Virus record (IMG/VR): IMGVR_UViG_3300045125_000071
Span: 62,001 to 126,000 of that record
DNA from: a virus
DNA length: 64,000 nt
Strand: one strand, 5' to 3'
Shown: piece after piece, positions 46,350 through 54,567 of the stretch
How the letters are laid out: each line of letters starts with the position of its first letter
Position numbering within the stretch: the stretch's first letter is position 1
Notes under the pieces: model-generated
The model's database searches: none
The model's input: only the letters and a program-made list of their open reading frames with translations
Told to the model about the DNA's origin: nothing
Translations under genes and position numbers: made by a program

Positions 46350-46461
46350 CAACCTGTACCCTTGGGAAACTCGTATTATTCAGCAGGGTCCAGCTTCAAC
46401 GCTGGACGTTCTACTAAAGAGGAGCGGAGTTTTAAGGAACGGCTGATAGATAAGCAGGTTG
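46350..46461 (+). ncRNA. Candidate structured RNA (possible third family member)
   Basis: CAACCTG (46350-46356) pairs with CAGGTTG (46455-46461), enclosing strong hairpin GTCCAGC-TTCAAC-GCTGGAC and TACTAAAGAGGAGCGG, which resembles the CTTAGA.GGC block of the two larger RNAs. Directly after the last tRNA-like unit. No ORF. Confidence 0.45.
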
Positions 46462-46496
46462 GTCCCGATATAAAAGGGTAAGAGAATAGGGACACT

Positions 46497-46529
46497 TTTT
46501 GGTGAATTGATTTAAAAATTTTACATTTG
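46497..46529 (+). promoter_or_regulatory. Bacteroidota-type promoter
   Basis: TTTTG (46497-46501), 20-base spacer, TACATTTG (46522-46529); 19 bases before the ATG of the HNH gene. Confidence 0.6.
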
Positions 46530-46548
46530 TCATGTAAAAGTTACTACC

Positions 46549-46829
46549 ATGATATTACCAACAGATTATACCGAATTAACAATTAAAGAAAGAAATTCAA
46601 GTAAGGGAACAATACATAAAAGAACAAAATAACAATTGTATGTATTGTGGTGAAAATTTATATGCTCCACCACCCGAAAGAATTACAAATAAACCCATCG
46701 ATTGGAATTTATTTCCACCAAATTTTTTAAAATATCCAATACATCTCCAACATTGCCACAAACAAATATGACCGAGGTGCTGTTCATAGTTATTGTAATG
46801 CGGTAATGTGGCAATACGAGGGTAGGTAA
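46549..46829 (+). CDS. HNH endonuclease (frameshifted)
   Basis: MILPTDYTELTIKERNSSKG, break near 46615, then CMYCGENLYAPPPER (zinc Cys pair) and YPIHLQH...CHKTN with GAVHSYCNAVMWQYEGR. The C-x-x-C, H-H and final C-N-x-x-x-W pattern fits small phage HNH nucleases (ca. 90 residues). Function may be packaging-linked nicking or homing. Confidence 0.7.
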
Positions 46830-46850
46830 TTATAAAACAAATCAAATGCC

Positions 46851-47105
46851 ATGGAAGGTAAATTTTATTCCGAAGAAGAAATGAAACACTTATTGGACAC
46901 AATGTATGCCCAAACAATTAAAGGTTTCATGGAATGGGTTGAAAAAGAAACAATAATTATCAATAGAGACACGAAAAGAACCAATATTAGATTGTGTTAC
47001 GGTTTAAAACCAGACCCCAAAAAGCCAAGCGAATACATTTTTCCAAAATTGAAGGAACATGGAATAACCATGAACAACAAATTTGAAATAACCGATGGAA
47101 TATAG
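46851..47105 (+). CDS. Hypothetical protein
   Basis: 84 residues: MEGKFYSEEEMKHLLDTMYA, GFMEWVEKETIIINRDTKRT. Helical start then mixed. It follows the HNH gene by 21 bases. No family recognised. Confidence 0.6.
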   Translation: MEGKFYSEEEMKHLLDTMYAQTIKGFMEWVEKETIIINRDTKRTNIRLCYGLKPDPKKPSEYIFPKLKEHGITMNNKFEITDGI

Positions 47106-47123
47106 AATTGTTGAAAAGTTAAG

Positions 47124-47351
47124 GTGATTTTCACAGAAGAAGAGTCTTTTTGTCCCCAATATAAAAAATGGTTGTTTTGGCGAAGTTTGAAAGAACTGAT
47201 GCTCAAACCATTGAGGAATTTTTATACCACATATGATGATGCGTTATCATTCTTGAAAGAAAAAATATCAAAAACCGTGTATCATTGTAAATGTGTTGAG
47301 AAACAAAGAATTGACAGAAATAAAAATTCACAATATCACCAAAGAGTAATA
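47124..47351 (+). CDS. Small hypothetical protein, end uncertain
   Basis: MIFTEEESFCPQYKKWLFWR, TTYDDALSFLKEKISKTVYH then CKCVEK. The open frame continues into the next gene; I place the likely end before the ATG at 47352. A hidden indel is probable. Function unknown. Confidence 0.45.
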
Positions 47352-47770
47352 ATGAAATACAGAGAAGTTAAAAAACTGCTCAATGATGCTGGATTTGCAC
47401 CCTTGAGGCAATTCAAACATCTTCAGAACTTGAAATGTTAAGTTTTGGCATCCAACAATCAAAGGTGAAATCTTTGTCGATTTCGGTCTTGATGTTAATA
47501 TACCACAAGATATATTGGATGGTAAAGAATTCTCATATAACGATGAGAAGGAAGAATGGTTGATGAATACCAATGTCAATATGGTTTCGTTTGACATAGA
47601 TGTTTCAATGTCATTTATGTCTGAAGATATTTTGGATACTTGTGGAAATACAAGCGAAAATAAAATCATTTTTATTTGGCGAAGATGTTGATTTAACGCC
47701 AAAGGTTCTATCAATTACGAAAAGCAGGACCGCGATGTGGGTTTATGAAATTTCAAAAAGAACACTCTGA
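47352..47770 (+). CDS. Hypothetical protein (frameshifted)
   Basis: MKYREVKKLLNDAGFAPLRQ, break near 47420 into GEIFVDFGLDVNIPQDILDG, VSFDIDVSMSFMSEDILDTC, another near 47650 into FLFGEDVDLTPKVLSITKSR and the end EISKRTL. About 135 residues; overlaps the next start. No family recognised. Confidence 0.5.
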
Positions 47771-48108
47771 AGAAATGAATAAGTTCTTTGCATGGGTTGG
47801 AAACATTCTTTCCCATACTTGAGAAATACAATTTAAAACTCGAAGCATTTTCAACAAGTGGTAATGAAGGAACATTATATAGAAATATTGCGTTAAGATT
47901 CTCGAAATCAAATATGGAATATATTGATTTTTATCTTGATATTTTAACATGGAGAAAGAGTATCACAATAAATATTGAACCAGGTTTTCTTGAAGATTCT
48001 GCATTTTTGAAAAGTGATTGTTCTCTTGGAGAATTTAAATCGGAATTGGAAAAACAATGGGATGTGTTAATTAAATTTGAAGAAAAAACAAAAAATTTTA
48101 GGTTTTAA
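47745..48108 (+). CDS. Hypothetical protein (one frameshift)
   Basis: MKFQKEHSEEMNKFFAWVGN, break near 47800, LETFFPILEKYNLKLEAFST, NMEYIDFYLDILTWRKSITI, ending FEEKTKNFRF. About 120 residues, no family recognised. Confidence 0.55.
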
Positions 48109-48163
48109 AATGTCTGAAAAATACAAGAGAAATTACCATTCGGTAAGTTTTAAAATAAAAATT

Positions 48164-48236
48164 GACTCGTGGCGTAACTGGTTAACGCGGCTCGCTCATA
48201 ACGAGAAGATTGTGGGTTCAAGTCCCTCCGGAGTCA
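48164..48236 (+). tRNA. tRNA-Met(CAU)
   Basis: Acceptor GACTC(C)G/CGGAGTC with one base missing on the 5' side, D-arm GGCGTAACTGGTTAACGC, anticodon stem CTCG/CGAG, loop CTCATAA with CAT at 48197-48199, T arm TGGG-TTCAAGT-CCCT, discriminator A. Ordinary tRNA, unlike the array. No encoded CCA. Confidence 0.88.
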
Positions 48237-48332
48237 ACTTTAAAATTCGTATAAAAAGGCGATAATAAAAAATATCGACAAATAATACGAATTATTGATT
48301 TTATCTATATTTGAATTACAAAAACAAAGTAT

Positions 48333-48850
48333 CATGAAAATCAATCTACAAGAAAGGCTTGACCTTGAAAAGAAAAAAGACATGGAGGTCTTGATTCCGT
48401 TAAGGAAGTCAAACTTCTGTTAGCTGGAGACAGAATCTGAAGATACCAGGATTTTAAGGGACTTATCCGAAAATTCGAAATCAACAGGGTTGAAAAGATT
48501 ACCCAAACGGCATTGGAGATTGAAAAAATAGAATCCCAATACACTGGAAATGTCTTTACCATTTCAATCAAATCAAAAAACTTGCTGTCGAGTATCGTTT
48601 GAGATTTTTGAACACTCAGGTATTTCACTGGTAAGTTTGATGTTGAGGTTGCCGCAAAAATAAAAGAATTCGGAAAGGATAATAATATTTCATTTCAAGA
48701 TTATCAACTGAAAAACAGTTTCTTTGTTCTTGGTCCAAAAGAACAATTTGACCTCAAAAGAAGAAAAGTATATTGACCCAAGACCAGTCGACCCAGTTCT
48801 ATTCTACAGAGATAGATGAGAACCATTATCGTTTGATTCACAAATGGGAG
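48333..48850 (+). CDS. Hypothetical gene, heavily frameshifted
   Basis: Starts MKINLQERLDLEKKKDM, breaks near 48385, then GLIRKFEINRVEKITQTALE, TGNVFTISIKSKNLLSSIV, and further pieces (KEFGKDNNISFQDYQLKNSF, VLGPKEQFDLKRRKVY) to about 48850, after which MGVRLHRYEVPEGFKWKN continues in another frame. Could be a real gene with poor sequence or a decayed one. Sequence 48851-49255 shows only short unconvincing frames. Confidence 0.4.
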
Positions 48851-49255
48851 TCAGACTTCACCGTTATGAGGTACCTGAGGGTTTCAAATGGAAAAATACT
48901 CTAAATCTATTTTTGGTACACCATTGTTTGCATGTCTTCCAATATTTCGCATTTTTGGTTGGACTTTTATATAGACTATCAATTGTTACAATTAAGCGAT
49001 TAGTAATATATTACTTAATTTATTTTTCATAGCTTTCCCAACGTTAGGATTGGTCACATTCAGAAATATCAGACAGAAAATCAGATGGTGATTGGGATGC
49101 TATTCGAGAATTCTTTACAACTGGCAATTGGACAAGCTCAAAAAATCTAATACGATGAAAAAAGCAATCATTTTTGGATACTTTATTGGAATGGCGATTA
49201 CTGACATATTTCATGTTCCATCTTGGTGTGTGGCTTGAGAAACGGTGATGGTGAA

Positions 49256-49372
49256 ATGGAAATAAGTATACGTGAAGCTAATTTAAGTGTCAAAGAAGCG
49301 ACAGAAAAGGGATATTTAGACCCAAACATGATGTATTCACAAAAATATCAATGTTCAGTATACCTTTCATAA
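49256..49372 (+). CDS. Tiny hypothetical protein
   Basis: 38 residues: MEISIREANLSVKEATEKGY then LDPNMMYSQKYQCSVYLS. Reads like real protein but may be the tail of the broken frame upstream. Low certainty. Confidence 0.35.
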   Translation: MEISIREANLSVKEATEKGYLDPNMMYSQKYQCSVYLS

Positions 49373-49552
49373 AACAAGGTTTGGGTATGATATTCAAGAA
49401 GACACTCTTGATGTGACAGACATTTCATGAAACTCGTAGGTAACATATTTATGTAAATGAAATTTGTTATTATATCATTGTTTATAGCGTTTGCAATTGT
49501 CAGACTTATTGCCGTTCTGATTAATGACAATGATAAAAAGGGATAATATGTT

Positions 49553-49625
49553 GCGGCCATGATGTAATGGATTAGCATGAAAAACTTCTAATTTTTCCGT
49601 ACAGGTTCGAATCCTGTTGGCCGTA
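49553..49625 (+). tRNA. tRNA-Arg(UCU)
   Basis: Acceptor GCGGCCA/TGGCCGT (G-U first pair), D-arm GATGTAATGGATTAGCAT, anticodon stem GAAAA/TTTTC, loop CTTCTAA with TCT at 49587-49589, T arm TACAGG-TTCGAAT-CCTGT, discriminator A. Ordinary fold. Confidence 0.88.
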
Positions 49626-49702
49626 CAAAATTTTTATTACTTTTGGTTCGATTCATGATATTGGTATAATTTAAAATAAATTCGAGTTTTGTTGGGGGCT
49701 AT

Positions 49703-50383
49703 GTGACTTTTTTAAATTTTGACCATACTTATAATAAGTATGGCAAATTTAAACACAAAAAAAAGTATCATTTTATTTACAAAACAACAAATTTAAAAAC
49801 TGGTCATTTTTATATTGGGATGCACTCAACCAATAATTTAAATGATGGTTATTTGGGTAGTGGTAAAAGATTAACACGTTCCATAAGAAAGTATGGTAAA
49901 GAAAATTTTAAATTAGACATTTTGGAATTTTTACCAGATAGAAAAACATTAGAATTAAAAGAAAAAGAATTAGTCAATGAAGAACAATTAAAAGACCCAT
50001 TATGCATGAATATATGCGTTGGGGGTCAAGGTGGTTTCATATCAATAGAAGGATGCACTAAAGGTGGTGTAATCGCAGCAAAAATTCATGTTGATAGAAT
50101 AAAAAATGATTCAGAATATAGGGAAAAACATATATTGAGGTTTAGTGAAAAAGTAAAAAAACTTTGGAGAGATGGTGTTCTTAAACAACACGATTTTAGA
50201 GGTGGAAAACGGAAAGAAGAAACTAAAAGAAAAATAAGTGAAACAAATAAAATAAAACAAAAAGGAATTTTAAATTCACAATTTGGAACTCGATGGATTA
50301 CTGATGGTTCTGAAAATAAAAAAATAAAAAATACCGAGACAATACCAAATGGATGGGTCTTAGGTAGAAAAATGAAAAAATAA
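49703..50383 (+). CDS. GIY-YIG homing endonuclease (intact)
   Basis: 226 residues. KKYHFIYKTTNLKTGHFYIG then MHSTNNLNDGYLGSGKRLTR, the GIY-YIG core (Y-x9-YIG, Arg, Glu in ...KYGKENFKLDILEF), a GGQGGFISIEG linker and ending NSQFGTRWITDGSENKKIKN. Paralogue of the broken gene at 39094-39723. Starts at GTG in the read; the true start is uncertain. It lies just after tRNA-Arg. Confidence 0.88.
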   Translation: MTFLNFDHTYNKYGKFKHKKKYHFIYKTTNLKTGHFYIGMHSTNNLNDGYLGSGKRLTRSIRKYGKENFKLDILEFLPDRKTLELKEKELVNEEQLKDPLCMNICVGGQGGFISIEGCTKGGVIAAKIHVDRIKNDSEYREKHILRFSEKVKKLWRDGVLKQHDFRGGKRKEETKRKISETNKIKQKGILNSQFGTRWITDGSENKKIKNTETIPNGWVLGRKMKK

Positions 50384-50404
50384 TTTGAATTAAAATAAAA
50401 AACT

Positions 50405-50856
50405 ATGAAAACAATTTTATTAATTTTTGCATTTTTGTTAATCGGAACAACATCAACATTGAACACAAAGACGATTACTCATGAAATTTTTTATGAGAAA
50501 CTTGTTGAATATGATATAAAACATCCTGATGTTGTTTTTGCTCAAGCACTTCTGGAAAGTGCAAATTTCACATCCAAATTGTTCAAAACACAAAACAATT
50601 TATTTGGTATGAAATTGGCTATGAAAAGAAAAACAACCGCTGTTGGTAAAAATAAAAGTGGTTATGCAAAATACAATAGCGTTGACGATAGTATATATGA
50701 TTACTACTTATTCCAGGAATATGCTATGAGGAAAAAGAAATGAGTAAAAAGGAATACATATCATATATCGGTAGAAACTATGCATATGATAAAGCATATG
50801 TGCAAAAACTAAATAAAATAATTAAGAATTATACGGAGATTCTGTATAAGGACTAG
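50405..50856 (+). CDS. Glucosaminidase (GH73-like) with signal peptide (frameshifted)
   Basis: Signal peptide MKTILLIFAFLLIGTTSTLN; catalytic region VVFAQALLESANFTSKLFKT (candidate Glu) and QNNLFGMKLAMKRKTTAVGK, with YAKYNSVDDSIYDYYLFQEY. After a break near 50740 it ends YVQKLNKIIKNYTEILYKD. FlgJ/LytD-type N-acetylglucosaminidase likely acting on peptidoglycan at lysis. The stop overlaps the start of tRNA-Pro. Confidence 0.8.
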
Positions 50857-50926
50857 GGTGTATATCAATCGGTAGATTTCGCGTTTTGGGTACGTGAGGT
50901 TGCCAGTTCGAGTCTGGCCACCCTAA
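50854..50926 (+). tRNA. tRNA-Pro(UGG)
   Basis: Acceptor TAGGGTG/CACCCTA, D-arm TATATCAATCGGTAGATTTC, anticodon stem CGCGT/ACGTG, loop TTTGGGT with TGG, T arm GCCAG-TTCGAGT-CTGGC, discriminator A. No encoded CCA. Confidence 0.88.
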
Positions 50927-50933
50927 CAAAAAA

Positions 50934-50958
50934 GGTGCAATAATTAGCACCTTTTTTT
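50934..50958. terminator. Rho-independent terminator
   Basis: AGGTGC-AATAATTA-GCACCTTTTTTT after tRNA-Pro. Confidence 0.85.
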
Positions 50959-50977
50959 ATTTAAAATATTGCAGATA

Positions 50978-51166
50978 TTATTCTGCTGGATTTTCAGGTG
51001 CGACAGCTTTTTTAGAGGTCACTGACCATACAGCACCAACCAATGTCATAATTGCACCGAGAGCTTCTTGTAACATTCCATCGTCTAAAAGACCTTTGGT
51101 AACCAAAAAGCCACCTATGAATGTCAACCCGTGTCTAATAACACCTAATACTTGTTCTTTTGTCAT
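50978..51166 (-). CDS. Pam3/gp28-type holin-like protein
   Basis: 62 residues: MTKEQVLGVIRHGLTFIGGF then LVTKGLLDDGMLQEALGAIM, TLVGAVWSVTSKKAVAPENP. Two short hydrophobic helices and a charged tail match a small phage holin family. Would form the membrane pore that releases lytic enzymes. Located next to the glucosaminidase gene. Confidence 0.75.
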   Translation of the reverse strand: MTKEQVLGVIRHGLTFIGGFLVTKGLLDDGMLQEALGAIMTLVGAVWSVTSKKAVAPENPAE

Positions 51167-51228
51167 AATTGTTTTTTTAAGATTTATTATATACCATAAA
51201 TATCTTATACTTATAAATAAACAACATT

Positions 51229-51608
51229 ATGTTTTCAATTATTGCAGATATGACGATGAAAATCGTCGATTTGATTAATCAAAATGAAAAATTAAAAAAG
51301 AAGACAAAGAAAAAATAAGCAATGTTTTAAATGAAATATCTGAAATTATTTTAGATACATCGGTTAAATTAAAAAAAGACGAATATCCACATAATAATTG
51401 TATCGTTTTGGAGCGTCTATCAAATAGTTTACATTTTAGTTTGATTGATTATATCGAACAAAACGAATTGGATAAATTACATCAACTACTAGTTGAATCT
51501 TCAAATATTGAAAAATTATACGCTTATAGACATAATAAAGATATTATCAGAGATTTAATGAAAATTTCTGGTGAATTTAAAGCTATGTCAATTTTGTTAT
51601 TAGTTTAA
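51229..51608 (+). CDS. Hypothetical helical protein (frameshifted)
   Basis: MFSIIADMTMKIVDLINQNE, break near 51300 into KEKISNVLNEISEIILDTSV, then VLERLSNSLHFSLIDYIEQN, ending MKISGEFKAMSILLLV. About 125 residues; no family recognised. Confidence 0.55.
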
Positions 51609-51639
51609 TTTTTCTTATATTTTTATAAAAATCATTTGT

Positions 51640-52104
51640 ATGGTTGACAAATTCAGAACGTTATATGGTAGAACAATTCCCAACATTGTTGAGTATATAA
51701 AAAATTTCATGTCTGAAAATCCGAATTCAGAATTATTAATTGGCGCGGATTCCCAATCTTATGAGAATAGGATAACAAAATACGGTATTGTTATTGCACT
51801 TTATACACAAGGTAAAGGGGCGCACGTTGTTTGCATGAGAGAAATTGTTCCCATTGAACATAATATGCAAATGAGATTAATGAATGAAGTTTGGAAATCG
51901 GTTGAGGTTGCTGAATTCTTAAAGGAAAACAATTTACCGAAACCTAAATTCATTGATATTGATTTGAATCCAGACCCAAAATATAAATCAAATACAATAT
52001 TGCGCCAGGCTATTGGTTTAGTTGAGGGTATGGGTTATAATGTGAGATACAAGAAGAACGGCGCAGCTATTCAGTATGCGGCAAATCATTTGGTAAGAAT
52101 TTGA
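51640..52104 (+). CDS. YkuK/DUF458-type RNase H-like protein
   Basis: 154 intact residues: NSELLIGADSQSYENRITKY (core Asp), GIVIALYTQGKGAHVVCMRE, KFIDIDLNPDPKYKSNTILR (second Asp) and VEGMGYNVRYKKNGAAIQYA. Matches the YkuK-type RNase H-fold family. Possible nuclease or nucleic-acid binding role; not established. Confidence 0.8.
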   Translation: MVDKFRTLYGRTIPNIVEYIKNFMSENPNSELLIGADSQSYENRITKYGIVIALYTQGKGAHVVCMREIVPIEHNMQMRLMNEVWKSVEVAEFLKENNLPKPKFIDIDLNPDPKYKSNTILRQAIGLVEGMGYNVRYKKNGAAIQYAANHLVRI

Positions 52105-52153
52105 TACTTTCTTTTTAGAAATAATTTCTTATAATTAAACATATATAATTAAC

Positions 52154-52548
52154 ATGGAAAAATTTGAACAATTTGAACCGAAAACAAAAAATAGATTTAT
52201 TATAAATGTTGTGGGAACCGATATCCCGCATCATTTATTTAAAAGCTATAAAATGTATAATCAGGGAAAAACAATTGTTGTTGATGTGGAATTTTATGAA
52301 ACAACTGAATGGACATTCAACCCCAAGAGTTTTTTGATATTGAGGATTTATTGATTCAACACGTAAACGCTGTGGGCGATGTAATCACAACATTAGATTT
52401 TAAGGTTGATGAAATTGAATATGAACAAGTCGGTAGTTATGCTGATGATGGATTATTAATGAATAAACTAAAGTTTATAACTAGCAATTGTGAACTAATT
52501 AAAACAGATAGTGAAATCATAAAAACAAAAGAAAATGAAGTGTATTAA
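52154..52548 (+). CDS. Hypothetical phage protein (one frameshift)
   Basis: MEKFEQFEPKTKNRFIINVV, GTDIPHHLFKSYKMYNQGKT, IVVDVEFYETTEWTFNPQEF after a break near 52320, then LMNKLKFITSNCELIKTDSE. The pattern recurs in related phages as an unknown virion-associated protein. Overlaps the next start. Confidence 0.6.
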
Positions 52549-52888
52549 AGTAATCAAAGAATTGAAAACCCAGAAGATAGGGGATATCAGTAGAGTATCT
52601 AATGAAGATGCTGATGAAAAAGTAAAGTCTGGATATTTTATGTATGCCCCAAAGTCAGAATGGAAACAGATGACAAAACAAAAGGTTGAATCCACTGAAA
52701 CATCTAAAGAAAACACTAAAACATTGAAAAAAATCAAAGAAATAACGAAACCGATAAAAAAACTAAAAATCCTAAAAAAACAAAGCAAAATAGTTGATTA
52801 TATCAGAATTAGTTCTTACTTTTGTATTGTTATCGGAAACGAAACAAGCTCTTTGAGAAAAAATAAGCAAACGAAGACTGTGGTGTAA
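52535..52888 (+). CDS. Small hypothetical protein, C-terminus uncertain
   Basis: MKCIKVIKELKTQKIGDISR, VSNEDADEKVKSGYFMYAPK, SEWKQMTKQKVESTETSKEN look real; from about 52740 the frame becomes Lys-rich and runs over a promoter and leader, so an indel probably hides the true stop near 52790. Confidence 0.5.
   Translation: MKCIKVIKELKTQKIGDISRVSNEDADEKVKSGYFMYAPKSEWKQMTKQKVESTETSKENTKTLKKIKEITKPIKKLKILKKQSKIVDYIRISSYFCIVIGNETSSLRKNKQTKTVV
52794..52858 (+). promoter_or_regulatory. Promoter, boxB-like hairpin and boxA for the 181-nt RNA
   Basis: TTG (52794-52796), 20-base spacer, TACTTTTG (52817-52824); hairpin TCG-GAAA-CGA (52833-52842); boxA GCTCTTTGAGA (52848-52858). The leader is homologous to the one at 53058-53124. 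Confidence 0.6.
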
Positions 52889-53045
52889 CCCCACGGTATA
52901 TGAATCCTAAGACCCGTTTTATTCGCGGTATGGGCGGTGAAGGTAGAGACCACTATAAGTTGGGAGTTGCTGCCTAATACGAAATGTGGCCGCTGGCGCA
53001 GGGATGTGTTAGTCATGATGTGTAACGGGCACGAAAAGTTTGCTT
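52865..53045 (+). ncRNA. Structured RNA of about 181 nt
   Basis: Closed by AAGCAAAC (52865-52872) with GTTTGCTT (53038-53045), followed by T8, so the closing helix doubles as terminator. Other pairings: CCCGTT with AACGGG, GTGG..CCAC hairpin. GAGACCACT (about 52945) is also perfectly complementary to AGTGGTCTC (about 53200) in the next RNA. 6S-like size but no 6S hallmarks confirmed. Confidence 0.6.
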
Positions 53046-53057
53046 TTTTTTAAAATA

Positions 53058-53124
53058 TTTTGGTAATTCGATTTTTTTACTTACCTTTGTTTAAGAATCG
53101 GAAAACGATAAAAGTTCTTTGAAA
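53058..53124 (+). promoter_or_regulatory. Promoter, GAAAA boxB-like hairpin and boxA for the large RNA
   Basis: TTTTG (53058-53062), 19-base spacer, TACCTTTG (53082-53089), the best Bacteroidota promoter match here; hairpin ATCG-GAAAA-CGAT (53097-53109) with a lambda-boxB-like pentaloop; boxA GTTCTTTGAAA (53114-53124). Confidence 0.7.
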
Positions 53125-53327
53125 ATATAAATGGGCGGTCTATAGTCCAGTAATGACTCGAAAGAGTTGTTATAAAAATAAACTATGAAAGTAGTATAAA
53201 GTGGTCTCCTTGGTTAAAAGAGACTGCGGTTTATCGCAAGATGAACTTGAGTAGAAAAGCGAGACATCGTTTGACCCGTAGTAGCGAGGGTAACACTGTA
53301 GTGAAAGGGGTTGAATGACTGGGCGAT

Positions 53328-53771
53328 GTGGGTCGTCTGGTTGAGGTGGGAACACCAATAAGAGTAACTCGTAGGGTAGTTGCAAGAAATATGGTCATCC
53401 AACTATATGATTGCGGTATCCAATACAATGGGTGTCTTAAAGTTGAAAGACATGATGAAAAACAGGTGGTGCTGTTATCATCCTTAGTTAGAATCTACCA
53501 AGGTTCTGATTATGAAGAAATCCAAAAGTATGGAGGTAGGGATATCTCAGAGAGTAGTTGTGTATTTTGCGGTTCAAAAGACTGTGAAGCACTGGTGACG
53601 GACCACTACTTTCAAAATCCACAAACCAAAAACTGTTACTTTTGACTAACAAGTTTAAAAAAGCAGGAAAAGTGTCCGTCAGTCATCAGAGACAGGTGGC
53701 TACTCAGTAACGAGTTGTTCGTTGCCACAAAGGGTCCCAAGCCCAATGTGATTTTTGTGAAAGTTCTCTAA
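53328..53771 (+). CDS. HNH-like endonuclease within the large RNA (frameshifted)
   Basis: MVIQLYDCGIQYNGCLKVER (probable start at the ATG 53391) then SSCVFCGSKDCEALVTDHYF, a Cys-x-x-Cys plus D-H typical of HNH nucleases, QNPQTKNCYF, a break near 53646, and SVIRDRWLLSNELFVATKGP to VIFVKVL. About 130-145 residues. HNH proteins inside structured RNAs are typically intron homing endonucleases or RNA-guided relatives; this one lacks any RuvC part. Confidence 0.6.
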
Positions 53772-53983
53772 TCCCGCAAGGATGAGTTGGTGAGGCATCA
53801 TCGAAGAGCAGCGATTAGCAAGAGAGTATCTGGTGACTCAAGGATTGGTTAATCTAATTGACCGCCATTGATTGGTACTACTCAAAAGGTAGTGGATAAG
53901 AAGAGAACCTCAAAAGGGATAATGCTTCGAAAGTCAATCACAAGAACTTGTAATCTCAGAGTTTTTACTTTAATTGCTTACCC

Positions 53984-54007
53984 AACCCAATCGGTTGGGT
54001 TTTTTAT
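53984..54007 (+). terminator. Rho-independent terminator
   Basis: AACCCAA-TCGG-TTGGGTTTTTTA ending the large RNA unit. Confidence 0.88.
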
Positions 54008-54065
54008 TTTTATATATTTATGAATATATTTGGCTCGAATTTTGTACTTTTACCATAAAATTCAT

Positions 54066-54074
54066 ATATTTATT
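54066..54074 (+). promoter_or_regulatory. Late promoter motif ATATTTATT
   Basis: ATATTTATT two bases before the ATG at 54077 region. Confidence 0.4.
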
Positions 54075-54076
54075 TT

Positions 54077-54535
54077 ATGAAAGAAAACATTATCAACTTG
54101 AATAAAGCAATGCCCAAAAATAAGTCAGACAAACAATCAATAACCTCCAGGTTAATTGAATTTATAATATATGTGATGAGTGCTGCTGTCATCATGTATT
54201 ATCTTTTTAAAATTGTTTTTGGGTCACCAGGTCAACTTAAAGAAAACAATGAAACTATTGGTGCGATAAATAGTAAAATAGATTCGATATATGCATTACA
54301 AGATTTAACGCAACAAGGGATAACTAATTTAAAAGATGACCAAATCGAATTAAAAAATATGATTAACAATAATCAGATAATGATTAAAGAGAATAATGAG
54401 GAAATTTCAGCGTTAAAAAAAGTTGTTAATCAAAAAATCAATATGGCTAATCAAACTATTAATACACAAAATAGAAGAATAGTTGAATTAGAACAAAAAA
54501 GTTACAATAGTCTTGATAGTTTTTTTAGAGCATAG
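54077..54535 (+). CDS. Membrane-anchored coiled-coil protein (i-spanin-like)
   Basis: 152 residues: one transmembrane helix LIEFIIYVMSAAVIMYYLFK then a long coiled coil (NNNQIMIKENNEEISALKKV, VNQKINMANQTINTQNRRIV). N-in single TM plus periplasmic coiled coil is the layout of inner-membrane spanins. No outer-membrane partner recognised. Placed next to lysis enzymes. Confidence 0.6.
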   Translation: MKENIINLNKAMPKNKSDKQSITSRLIEFIIYVMSAAVIMYYLFKIVFGSPGQLKENNETIGAINSKIDSIYALQDLTQQGITNLKDDQIELKNMINNNQIMIKENNEEISALKKVVNQKINMANQTINTQNRRIVELEQKSYNSLDSFFRA

Positions 54536-54567
54536 ACAAAATAAAAATAAATAATTTTTTATGACTT

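Larger units (their letters stand above)
53130..54007 (+). ncRNA. Large structured RNA transcript surrounding an HNH-like ORF
   Basis: From the strong promoter to terminator AACCCAA-TCGG-TTGGGTT. Before the ORF: GNRA hairpins ACTC-GAAA-GAGT and ATC-GCAA-GAT. After the ORF: CTAATC..GATTAG, GATGA..TCATC, GATT-GGTT-AATC and ACTAC..GTAGT hairpins, with no further protein-like frame. Candidates are a group I-type or other catalytic intron, or a large ornate phage RNA; no diagnostic core was found. boxA implies long untranslated transcription. Confidence 0.55.

Noticed and set aside
52865-53045. 6S RNA or RNase P RNA
   Set aside because: Size suits 6S but no long central-bubble hairpin could be confirmed, and RNase P hallmarks (GAGGAAAGTC, conserved P4) are absent.
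53138-53150. Group I P7-like ATAGTCCAG
   Set aside because: Matching AGAGACTAGAC partner and P4-P6 are missing; 52945 AGAGACC only partly fits.
53130-54007. GOLLD, ROOL or HEARO/IscB-type RNA
   Set aside because: Only general resemblance (large phage RNA near tRNAs; HNH). No sequence signature I can recall was found, and the ORF has no RuvC or PLMP part.
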